Shown here: piece after piece, positions 24,768 through 32,452 of the stretch
Layout of the letters: each line of letters starts with the position of its first letter
How positions within the stretch are numbered: the first letter of the stretch is position 1
Source: UBA1660 sp964462035
GTDB lineage: Bacteria > Myxococcota_A > Polyangia > Polyangiales > Houyiibacteriaceae
DNA: 64,000 nucleotides
Assembly: GCA_964462035.1 (NCBI GenBank)
Contig: CAYXAP010000020.1
Coordinates: 61,233-125,232, forward strand
Reading direction: 5' to 3'
The notes under the pieces: model-generated
What the model was told of the DNA's origin: nothing
Database searches by the model: none
Seen by the model: only the letters and a program-made list of their open reading frames with translations
Made by a program: the position numbers and the translations under genes

Positions 24768-27700
24768 CTACTGATAGGACCAGAGCACCTGGTCGACGCG
24801 GACCGCCCCGCGATCGATCACCAGGTGCTGGTAGGCGCCCTGGAGCTCCACGTCCGTCGCATGGGTGCCGAACTGGGTGTAGAGGAAGTGGGTCAGCTCT
24901 CCCACCGTGAGGACCTGGTCGCGCGGCGAGGCGTCGGCTTGGCCGCTGACCGCGGTTCGCATGAAGTGGCTGAGGTAACCGCCGGCTTGGAACTGGCTGG
25001 CGACCGCCGAGAGCACGTCCTCCTCGGAGGAGAAGAGGCCGACGCGGCCCGGCTGCGTGATCAGATCCTTGGCGAAGCCACCGGAGAAGCACGCGTCGAT
25101 GGCGGCGACCGCGATGCCCGCGCGGACCGGCTGGAAGAGCCGGCCGAGCTCGTCGTCGAGCAGCTCTCCGTCGTAGAGCACGAGGAACTCGTCGGTGCGA
25201 TCGATCTCGCGGGCGTCGGTGGAGGCGCCGCGCTGCTCCTGGCCGCCATGGCCCGAGTAGAAGAAGACGAAGACGTCGTCCGGACCCATCTGCCCACTGA
25301 GTCGTTGGAGCGCGTTGCGGACGTTCGCGCGAGTGGCCTGCGAATCGGTGAGCACCACCTGGTGCTGCGCGTCGAGGAGCCCGTGGGTTCGCAGAGCCTC
25401 GGCGAGCTTGATCGCGTCGTTCGCGCACTCCGGTAGGTCACCGACGCCGTTCGGGTAGTCGCTGATGCCGACGAAGAGACCGTAGACGTGGCCGCCGGCG
25501 CCACCGGGGCTCGGCACGGGCTGACCCGCGCCGAAGGTGAGCGAGTAGGCCCCCGTCTCGCCGGGCCGATAGCTGGTCACGGAGATGCGATAGGTCCCGG
25601 ACTCGGCCGAAGGCAGGTCGACGCCCGCGTTGCGGGTGGACGGGTCGAGGTCGTCGTTGTCGAGCTGGTGTCCGCTCGGGCTGGTGACCATCAGGTAGGG
25701 ATCGATCGCGCTGCTGGTCAGCCGGATCTCGATCGGGCTGCCGGGAGTGAAGGTCCGGGTGTAGACGTCGACGAACTCACCGGAGTCGAGCTGGCCGTCG
25801 CCAGCCGCGAGGCTGCCGGAGACCGAGTCGCCGGTGGCGGCGACCGCGGGTGAGGAGGGCGTCGGTGTGGGTGTCGGAGCGGGACCGCCACCGCCGCCCG
25901 CGGTGCCGCCGACCACGAGCTGGTAGTTACCGTGCTCACCAGGCTCGTAGCTGGTGACCACGACCCGATAGCTGCCGGCCTCGCTGGCCACGAAGTCGAG
26001 CTCGGCGTTGGTGCCGTTGGTGCCGTCGTCGTTGTCGTGCTGGTTCCCGGTGGGCGGATGCACGATCAGGTAGGTGTCGAACTCGCTCGACCGCGCCTCG
26101 AGGTGAACGTGCTGGCCACGAGCGAACGTCATCCGGTGCTCGTCGAAGAGCTCGCCACTCTGGAGCGTCGAGTCGCCGCTCGCGAGGCTCCCGGAGATCA
26201 CTCGTTGGTTGGCGTTGGCGGCGACGGTGGGAGTCGGCGACGTGGCCGTGCCAGCGCCGCCGCCAGTCGGCGTGACCGAGAGCCGATAGGCACCGCTCTC
26301 GCCCGACTCGTAGCTGGTCACCAGCACGCGATGGGTGCCGGCCTGGCGCACCGCGTAGGTCAGCCCGGCGTTGCGGTTGGAGGCGCTGATGTCGTCGTTG
26401 TCTTCCTGCTGCCCGTCGGGACCGATCACGATCACGTACGGGTCGAAGGCGGTGGACGTCAGGCTCACGTCGATGCTCGCGCCGACCGGCCAGTCGAAGT
26501 TGTAGCGGTCGACGAACTCACCGCTCTCGAGGGTCTCGTCACCGGTCTGGAGCGAGCCCTGGCGCACGGTCGGGCTGGCGCCGGACGGTGGGGGCGCGCT
26601 CGGTGTCGCGGTGGCGAGGTGGGGCGCGTTCGGCGTGCGGGCGCCACCGCTGATCTTGAGGTCGTAGGCGCCGGTCTCGTCGGCTCTGAACGAGGAGGCG
26701 ACGACCCGATAAGTCCCCGCGGCCGGCAAGACCAAGTCGAGCACCGAGTTGGTGGTCCCGCCCGCGTCGTCGTTCTCCCAATGCCGCCCGGTCGGTCCGA
26801 CGACCATGAGGTAGGCGTCGAATGCGCTCGACGAGAGCTCGAAGTGCACCGGCTGATTCGCCGTGCCCGTCAACGCGTAGAGGTCGGCCCGCTCGCCGCT
26901 CGGGAGCGTGGCGTCACCCGCGGCGAGGGTGCCGTTGATGGCCTGGCCGACCGTCGCAGGCGTGGTCGCGGGGGCGGTCGGCAGCTGGTGGTGGTTTCGC
27001 GCAAGGGTCGGTGCGGTGGGCTGGCCCGTGGACGAGAGAGTCAGGTGGTAGGGAGCGACCGCCGTGGGCGTCGGCGTGAGGAGCTGGAGCCGATGCACGC
27101 CGGGATGGGCGATCGCGTAGCGCCCGCTCTCGGAGGGGTTGATCGCATGACCGTTGGGACTCATCAGCACCGCGAGCGGGACGACGTCGCTGCGGGCCTC
27201 GATCATGAGCTCGAGGGGGCCGGCGTCTCCACCCGAGAGTAGGATCGTCTCCTGGTGCCGTCCGTCGGGGAGCGCCGGGTCGTCGGCGCCGACCTCCCCG
27301 TCGACCGACGCGCCGGCCTGGAGCATCGACTGGCCCTGCGCCGGAGCGACCCCGCCGGGCGCCCCGGAGGCCACGACCTTGAGTGAGTAGTTGCCGGTCG
27401 CGCCGGCCTGATGGCTCGAGACGACGACCTTGAGCGTCCCCGACTCGGCGACCACGAAGGAGAGGCGCGATTCCTGGTGGTTCCCCTGGAAATCGTCGTT
27501 GGTCAGTGTGCCGCTCCCTGGCGGGGTGACCTGCAGGATCGGGTCGAACTGGCTCGAGAGCAGCTGGACCGTGATGTGCTGCCCGGCGGTGACGCCAACG
27601 TCGTGGTCCGAGCCAACGGTCCCGTCACCACGCGGCTGGAGCGCTGCCTGGGTCTCCAAGAGCACCGCGGTCTGGGCCTGCACGTCGTGCGGGCGGTTCG

Positions 27701-27782
27701 TCTTGTCGTCCTCGTCCTCCCCGCAGTCGCAGGCGACGAGGAGGGGCAGGAGCAGGAGGACTCGGGAAGCGCGTCGGACCAT
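24768..27782 (-). CDS. Lipoprotein with six PPC-like domains and a C-terminal caspase-like (C14) protease domain
   Basis: A 1004-residue exported protein from ATG 27782 with lipobox LLVAC (Cys18). Six beta-sandwich repeats resembling PPC (bacterial pre-peptidase) domains fill residues about 40-750. Each has a GSLxxGDxxLxSGExxD entry, FDxYLxVxxPxG, a DND-type aspartate motif, and GxYxVxVTSYxxGExGxYxL. They are joined by Pro/Thr/Ala linkers. The caspase-like domain starts near 763 (GLFVGISDYP). Its catalytic dyad is His845 in FFYSGHGGQ and Cys898 in AAIDACFSGGF. Caspase-like proteases of this clan cut after Arg, Lys or Asp; specificity here is unknown. It is likely anchored to the outer membrane. 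Confidence 0.9.
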   Translation of the reverse strand: MVRRASRVLLLLPLLVACDCGEDEDDKTNRPHDVQAQTAVLLETQAALQPRGDGTVGSDHDVGVTAGQHITVQLLSSQFDPILQVTPPGSGTLTNDDFQGNHQESRLSFVVAESGTLKVVVSSHQAGATGNYSLKVVASGAPGGVAPAQGQSMLQAGASVDGEVGADDPALPDGRHQETILLSGGDAGPLELMIEARSDVVPLAVLMSPNGHAINPSESGRYAIAHPGVHRLQLLTPTPTAVAPYHLTLSSTGQPTAPTLARNHHQLPTAPATTPATVGQAINGTLAAGDATLPSGERADLYALTGTANQPVHFELSSSAFDAYLMVVGPTGRHWENDDAGGTTNSVLDLVLPAAGTYRVVASSFRADETGAYDLKISGGARTPNAPHLATATPSAPPPSGASPTVRQGSLQTGDETLESGEFVDRYNFDWPVGASIDVSLTSTAFDPYVIVIGPDGQQEDNDDISASNRNAGLTYAVRQAGTHRVLVTSYESGESGAYRLSVTPTGGGAGTATSPTPTVAANANQRVISGSLASGDSTLQSGELFDEHRMTFARGQHVHLEARSSEFDTYLIVHPPTGNQHDNDDGTNGTNAELDFVASEAGSYRVVVTSYEPGEHGNYQLVVGGTAGGGGGPAPTPTPTPSSPAVAATGDSVSGSLAAGDGQLDSGEFVDVYTRTFTPGSPIEIRLTSSAIDPYLMVTSPSGHQLDNDDLDPSTRNAGVDLPSAESGTYRISVTSYRPGETGAYSLTFGAGQPVPSPGGAGGHVYGLFVGISDYPNGVGDLPECANDAIKLAEALRTHGLLDAQHQVVLTDSQATRANVRNALQRLSGQMGPDDVFVFFYSGHGGQEQRGASTDAREIDRTDEFLVLYDGELLDDELGRLFQPVRAGIAVAAIDACFSGGFAKDLITQPGRVGLFSSEEDVLSAVASQFQAGGYLSHFMRTAVSGQADASPRDQVLTVGELTHFLYTQFGTHATDVELQGAYQHLVIDRGAVRVDQVLWSYQ

Positions 27783-27791
27783 GAGGAGGCG

Positions 27792-27797
27792 AGGATA
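27792..27797 (-). promoter_or_regulatory. Putative -10 element (TATCCT) of the caspase-like gene
   Basis: TATCCT on the reverse strand ends nine bases before the ATG at 27782. The same hexamer precedes the MoxR gene. Confidence 0.4.
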
Positions 27798-27844
27798 CCC
27801 GGAGCAACCGTCGGCGTCTGGGCGCGATTCCGTCGCGGCTGACC

Positions 27845-28399
27845 TCACTCCTCGATGGGGGTGGGGCTCGTCTCCGGCTCGTCGTGCTTCGGTTCGGTGT
27901 CCTCGGGCAGGTGCTCGACCGGGGGCACCGCCTGCCCCACCATGACCTGCGGTTCGTAGAGGGGCGCTCCAGCGACGGGCGGGGGCTCACCCATGGTGCG
28001 CCCCAGAAAGGTGGTCTCGACCCAGCGCAGCGGATCGAAGCCCGCGAGCGATCCGAAGCCGAGGAGCACGAGCAACGCCAACGTGGCGCTCGCCAGTCGC
28101 GCCGCTCCCCGAAGCGTGCCCCGAGCCACCGCCCGGGCCGCGCGAACCCGGAAGGGCAGGCAGTCCTTCGTGGTCACCCGCCCGTCGGCGCGCCGGAAGA
28201 AGCGAACGCACACCTTGTCCGGCCGGGAGAGCAGTTGGACGACGTCGTCCTCGCTCATCTCCGACAGATCGTAGACCGACTGCTCGCAGACGGCGCAGTG
28301 CCGCTCGCGGTCGGTTCCGCTCATCGCGCCCCAGTCCTCCGAGCACGGCTCCTTCACGTCCAGGATCTCCAGCCGCCGCTTACCCACCGTGGTGTCCAT
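27845..28399 (-). CDS. Four-cysteine domain protein with one membrane helix
   Basis: A 184-residue protein from ATG 28399. The N-terminal domain has the pattern PCSEDWGAMSG, RHCAVCEQSVYDLSEM, VCVRFFRRADG and TTKDC. Such a cysteine set, followed by YDLS and a DGRVTT strand, recurs in uncharacterised proteins of Myxococcota and Bacteroidota and may bind a metal. One helix (about 115-133) anchors it; the Pro/Glu-rich C-terminal part would lie on the far side. Function is unknown. Confidence 0.75.
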   Translation of the reverse strand: MDTTVGKRRLEILDVKEPCSEDWGAMSGTDRERHCAVCEQSVYDLSEMSEDDVVQLLSRPDKVCVRFFRRADGRVTTKDCLPFRVRAARAVARGTLRGAARLASATLALLVLLGFGSLAGFDPLRWVETTFLGRTMGEPPPVAGAPLYEPQVMVGQAVPPVEHLPEDTEPKHDEPETSPTPIEE

Positions 28400-28498
28400 G
28401 GGGGTTGCGACCCGGCCCCGGCCCGCCAGCTTGGGCGAGGACCGAAAAAAGGGGCGGCGGTGCCCAAGGTCGGCGCGTCGAGCGGGCTCCGTCCATCG

Positions 28499-29176
28499 AT
28501 GACGACGCCGAAGCCCATCGCCACTCGCGTCACGTGCGTCGCCGCCGTGTTCGCCTTCCTCGTGCTGGCGCCGAGCCCCCCGTGGGCGGGCGGGTTCGCG
28601 CCGCTGCTCCTGCTCTGCAGCCTGCTCCCCGCACTCGGCATCTACCTCGACTGGCTGCGACTCGAGCGCCCCAGCATGGACGACGCCTTCTTCGCCGCCG
28701 CTGCCATCGCAGGCGCCGCGGTCGTGGGTCTGGCCCCGAGCGGCGCGAGCGCGCTCTGGCATCCCGTTCTCCTCGCGGTCGCCCTGACCTTCGCGCTGCG
28801 CCGACGGATCGTCGCAGGCTCGATCGTCCACGTCGACGACACCTCGCTGACTCTCGCGCTGAAACGCGGTCGGCTCACGGTCGCTCGCGATGCTCACGAG
28901 TCGCTCGGCGAGCGCTCCCCGCTCATCCTCGCGAAGGGGGCGCCGTTGGCGCTCAGTACCCGCGTCGCCGAACGTTCTCGCGGTGACGGCCCGTTCCGGA
29001 GCGCGCCGACCTTGACCCACGGAACGATCCTCGACGCTGCCGCCGCGGCGGGCGAGCTCCGCGATCAGCGCTTTCGCCATGCGGCGATCGCAGCGGGGAT
29101 CGTGCTTGCCTCGGCCGCAATGGGCTGGGGAGCGGCACTGGCCGACGCCACGATCGGCACCGGCTGCCGCCTCTGA
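28499..29176 (+). CDS. Multi-helix membrane protein, function unknown
   Basis: A 225-residue protein from ATG 28499 with an N-terminal signal-like helix, two further helices before residue 110, a soluble segment (about 110-195) and a last helix near the C-terminus. The soluble part has a possible PH-like strand pattern (GSIVHVDDTSLTLALKRGRL), but no family is recognised. It diverges from the four-cysteine protein across 99 bases in which no clear promoter was found. Confidence 0.65.
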   Translation: MTTPKPIATRVTCVAAVFAFLVLAPSPPWAGGFAPLLLLCSLLPALGIYLDWLRLERPSMDDAFFAAAAIAGAAVVGLAPSGASALWHPVLLAVALTFALRRRIVAGSIVHVDDTSLTLALKRGRLTVARDAHESLGERSPLILAKGAPLALSTRVAERSRGDGPFRSAPTLTHGTILDAAAAAGELRDQRFRHAAIAAGIVLASAAMGWGAALADATIGTGCRL

Positions 29177-29185
29177 GGACCGAGT

Positions 29186-29202
29186 CGGATACCGTATATC
29201 CG
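29186..29202. repeat. Perfect inverted repeat upstream of the hybrid kinase
   Basis: CGGATA-CCGTA-TATCCG has six-base arms and a five-base spacer, in an AT-rich patch unusual for this window. It lies 48 bases upstream of the kinase start. Likely an operator, or less likely a terminator for the upstream gene (no T-run on the coding strand). Confidence 0.5.
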
Positions 29203-29209
29203 CAAAAAT

Positions 29210-29222
29210 CCACCTAGGGTGG
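29210..29222. repeat. Second inverted repeat upstream of the hybrid kinase
   Basis: CCACC-TAG-GGTGG is a perfect five-base-arm palindrome. Its centre also supplies TAGGGT (29215-29220), a -10-like hexamer six bases before an ATG at 29227. Confidence 0.4.
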
Positions 29223-29249
29223 ACGAATGGGCGATCCCGAGTCATCCTC

Positions 29250-31307
29250 ATGTCACCAGTGGGAGACGTGGAGTCCATGCGCCTCGAGGCGCTTCTGACC
29301 GAGCTCGACGACGGAATCCTCGTCGAGAATCGCGAGCGAAAGATCCTGCACGTGAACCGAGCCTTCGGGGGGCTCTTCGGCATCGAGGACGCGAACGCCA
29401 TGGTGGGCAGCGACTGTGCCGAGGCCGCCCAGGCGGCATCCGGGCTCTTCGAGGATCCGGCAGGGTTCGTCGAGCTCACCAGCGCACAGGCGGCCCGCGG
29501 CGAGCGGGTCACCGGCACCGAGCTGCGCCTGGCGGACGGACGGATCTTCGAGCGGGATCTGATCCCGATGGTGGACGCGGACGGCCATTCGCTGGGTCAC
29601 TGCTGGCGCTATCGGGACGTGACGCTGTCCCGCAGAGCGACGCTCCTCGCCGAGGACCTGCAACGCATCCAGGGCGAGTTCATCGCCGATCCGGATCCGA
29701 AGGCGGCCTTCGACGGATTGCTCACGACGCTCCTGCGCGCTTCGGACAGCGAATACGGGTTCATCGGCGAGATCCACCATCGCCCTTCGGGGCGCCCGTA
29801 CCTGAAGACTCACGCCATCACGAACATCGCGTGGGACGACGCCAGCCGCGCCTTCTTCGAAGAGAACGCACCGCAGGGCCTCGAGTTCGACAACCTCGAC
29901 TCCCTCTTCGGCGCGGTGGTGGTGACCGGAGAGCCGGTGCTCTCGAACGACCCGGCGAACGACCCGAGGGCGTGCGGGATCCCGGACGGGCACCCACCTC
30001 TCCGGGCGTTCCTCGGTCTCCCGTTCCGCCACGGAGGTGAGACCATCGGAATGGTCGGGATCGCCAACCGGGCGGGAGGCTACGACGAAGCGCTCACCCA
30101 GTTGCTGCAGCCGGTTCTCCATACGTGCGGCAGCCTGGTGGCGGGCCGTCGCGCGGTCGCGCAGCTGACCCTCGCCCGAGCGAGAGAGGAGCGACTGCAT
30201 CGTTCGCTCCAGCACTCGCAGCGGCTCGAGTCCCTCGCGACCTTGGCAGGCGGCATCGCGCACGACTGCAACAACAGCCTCGCCGTGGTGGTGGCGAGCG
30301 TGGCGTACATCGAGACCGAGCCCGGACTCCCCGAGCACACGAGGGAGGCGCTGAACGATGCGCGTCAGGCATGCGACCACGCTCGAGACATCATCCGAAA
30401 GCTGCTCTCCTTCACCAAGGGCACCGAGTCCATGGAGCGGCAGAACACGGACCTGGTGAGCGCCATCGGCGAGATGACCCGGCTCTTCGCCACGACGACG
30501 CCCACTCAGGTGGAGCTGAGCTTCTCCGCCGAGGGTCGACCGACCTGCAGCGTGGACCGAATGCAGCTCCAGCAGCTGCTGCTGAACCTCACGACGAACG
30601 CCGCGCAGGCGCTGGGTCCCTCGGGCGGTACGATCGACGTGACCATCCGCGAGACGGAGGTCGACTCGGCCGTGCACCCCACGCTGGGCCCAGGACGGCA
30701 CGCAGTGATCTCGGTGTCCGATGACGGCCCCGGCGTCTCCGAAGCCATCGCCGACCGGATCTTCGAGCCCTTCTTCACCACCAAGGAGACTGGCGAAGGC
30801 ACGGGTCTCGGCCTCTTCGTCGTTCAGGGAATCGCCGAGGCCCACTCGGGCGCCGTCGTCCTCGAGCAGCCAGGCGCCGGCGGGGCGACCTTTGCGGTCT
30901 ATCTGCCGATCGTGGATGGCGCTGACACCCAGGACCGGGATCGGGTGCTGATCGTCGACGATGATCCCCGCGTCCTCCGTGCCATGCGCCGGCTGGTCCG
31001 CTCGCTCGGCTACGCGACCGTCGAGGCGAGCGACGGTGAATCGGCGCTCCAGGCCATCGACGACTCGCGCGTCGGCGCCGTGATCAGCGACATCCGGATG
31101 CCGGGCATGTCGGGCCTCGAGCTCTCCTTCGCGATCCATCAGCGTGAGCCAGCGCTCCCAATCCTCCTCGTGACCGGCGGACCGGTGCCCAACCCCGGCG
31201 ACTTGGGACCACGCACCACCGCGCTCCCCAAGCCGGTCTCATCCGAGCAGCTCGTCGCGTTCCTGTCCCGCTCGATGCCGGAACACGGAGCCCCGAGCGC
31301 CGGCTAG
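29250..31307 (+). CDS. Hybrid histidine kinase: PAS-GAF-HisKA-HATPase-REC
   Basis: A 685-residue soluble protein (ATG 29250; ATG 29277 is also possible). A PAS domain (about 10-125) is followed by a GAF domain (about 145-300), which ends in LPFRHGGETIGMVGIANR. The kinase core has H-box LAGGIAHDCNNSLAV, where Cys stands for the usual Phe of HDFNN, then N-box LLNLTTNAAQAL and G-boxes VSDDGPGVS and GTGLGLFVV. A C-terminal receiver has Asp in VISDIRMPG and Lys in ALPKPVS. No partner regulator lies adjacent, so output is unknown. Its stop overlaps the convergent neighbour's stop in CTAG. Confidence 0.9.
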   Translation: MSPVGDVESMRLEALLTELDDGILVENRERKILHVNRAFGGLFGIEDANAMVGSDCAEAAQAASGLFEDPAGFVELTSAQAARGERVTGTELRLADGRIFERDLIPMVDADGHSLGHCWRYRDVTLSRRATLLAEDLQRIQGEFIADPDPKAAFDGLLTTLLRASDSEYGFIGEIHHRPSGRPYLKTHAITNIAWDDASRAFFEENAPQGLEFDNLDSLFGAVVVTGEPVLSNDPANDPRACGIPDGHPPLRAFLGLPFRHGGETIGMVGIANRAGGYDEALTQLLQPVLHTCGSLVAGRRAVAQLTLARAREERLHRSLQHSQRLESLATLAGGIAHDCNNSLAVVVASVAYIETEPGLPEHTREALNDARQACDHARDIIRKLLSFTKGTESMERQNTDLVSAIGEMTRLFATTTPTQVELSFSAEGRPTCSVDRMQLQQLLLNLTTNAAQALGPSGGTIDVTIRETEVDSAVHPTLGPGRHAVISVSDDGPGVSEAIADRIFEPFFTTKETGEGTGLGLFVVQGIAEAHSGAVVLEQPGAGGATFAVYLPIVDGADTQDRDRVLIVDDDPRVLRAMRRLVRSLGYATVEASDGESALQAIDDSRVGAVISDIRMPGMSGLELSFAIHQREPALPILLVTGGPVPNPGDLGPRTTALPKPVSSEQLVAFLSRSMPEHGAPSAG

Positions 31308-32296
31308 CCGTGCTCTCCCGCGCGAGCGTCGCGCAGGATCTCGAAGGCGGCGCCATGCGGACTGACCAAGCGCCTGGGCCGCTCGCCGCGTCGCCGGATG
31401 GAGAGCTCGCAACGGGCCACCTTCGCGTTCAAGCACGTCTTGAGCCCGCCCGGTGGGTTTCGATAGGGCAGCGCGACGAATGACTCGGGGGCCGCCGAGA
31501 AGGTGCCTTCCACGTGCACGCCCTTGCCCTTGGCCGCGAAGGTCCAGCGACCGAGCTCGTAGCTCCCGTCGTTGCGTGCCGCCCGGAGCAGACCACCCAG
31601 GTGGTGCTCCCGGCCGCCCTCGCGGAGCACCATCGGGGTGAGCCATGGGGTCTTCGCCGGGCCGAGATGGATGCGCGCGGTCGAGACCTCGAGGAAGGCT
31701 TCGGCGTCCCCCTCGAAGCCGACCACCTGACCCCAGGCGTATTCGTCGGTGTGCTTGGAACCCCAGTTGTGGTTCTGACTGCCGCGCCAACCGTGGACCT
31801 CCATCGACTCGCCGTCGATCACCAGCTCGCCCGTGAAGCGACAGCCGGGCCGCGGCACCAGCGCCTTCGCCTTCGGTAGGGGCGCGTCATAGAGGCGTTC
31901 GGTGAGCAGGAGCAACGGATCGTGCGCGCCTTCGAAGCGGAGCCGCCACCGGAGCGATCGCCCGTCGACCTCGATGCGTCCCTCCGCCGTTCCGCCGCGC
32001 GCCTCGCCCCAAAGGCGGGCGTCGCCGACGCGGACGTCGAGCCCGTGACCACCGAAGTGGCAGTCGCTCATCGGGATCTCGGTCTTGAGCGCGAAGGGCG
32101 CCTTCCCGTCTCGAAAGGCGATCGCCCAGAGCTCGCCCTCCGCGCGCTCGGGCAGGTCCTTCGGCGCGAAGATCGTGTAACGGATCCAGAAGGCATCGGC
32201 CCGCTCCGGGTGGTTTGCCCGGAGGAACCAGCTCTCGTAGTGGCCGTTCGGCGAGCCCCTCTCGAAGCGGGGCGTGTCGGCGCGGTCGACGTCCAT
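31304..32296 (-). CDS. AttH/CrtC-like (lipocalin-fold) protein
   Basis: A 330-residue soluble protein from ATG 32296. It consists mostly of beta strands with two similar halves, which fits the double-lipocalin plan of AttH, carotenoid hydratase CrtC and tocopherol cyclase-like proteins. The stretch GWRGSQNHNWGSKHTDEYAW, with its conserved W, N, H and WG pattern, is the best match. Members of this group handle hydrophobic molecules, but no carotenoid or quinone genes lie nearby, so the substrate is unknown. The family call is tentative. Confidence 0.55.
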   Translation of the reverse strand: MDVDRADTPRFERGSPNGHYESWFLRANHPERADAFWIRYTIFAPKDLPERAEGELWAIAFRDGKAPFALKTEIPMSDCHFGGHGLDVRVGDARLWGEARGGTAEGRIEVDGRSLRWRLRFEGAHDPLLLLTERLYDAPLPKAKALVPRPGCRFTGELVIDGESMEVHGWRGSQNHNWGSKHTDEYAWGQVVGFEGDAEAFLEVSTARIHLGPAKTPWLTPMVLREGGREHHLGGLLRAARNDGSYELGRWTFAAKGKGVHVEGTFSAAPESFVALPYRNPPGGLKTCLNAKVARCELSIRRRGERPRRLVSPHGAAFEILRDARAGEHG

Positions 32297-32302
32297 GGGC
32301 GG

Positions 32303-32308
32303 AGCATA
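32303..32308 (-). promoter_or_regulatory. Putative -10 element (TATGCT) of the AttH-like gene
   Basis: TATGCT ends six bases before the ATG at 32296 on the reverse strand. The same hexamer at the same distance precedes the WYL regulator gene at 60812. Confidence 0.45.
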
Positions 32309-32437
32309 GCGTCGGGGCGCCCCGGTAGGACCGCCCATGACGTCCGAGGTCATGGGTGCGCGAGCGGGCTCTCACACGCCCGCCACCACCGAGAGCCAAT
32401 CCGCACCCTGCCCCCTGGCAGCTGGGTCGAGATGCGG

Positions 32438-32443
32438 TAGGGT
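32438..32443 (+). promoter_or_regulatory. Putative -10 element (TAGGGT) of the aminotransferase gene
   Basis: TAGGGT ends nine bases before the ATG at 32453. No clear -35 or Shine-Dalgarno sequence is seen. Confidence 0.35.
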
Positions 32444-32452
32444 CGCGGCGCG

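Noticed and set aside
29253..31139. A 628-codon open frame opposite the hybrid kinase
   Set aside because: No domain is seen, composition is His/Arg/Glu-rich shadow-like, and the plus strand has a complete PAS-GAF-kinase-receiver.
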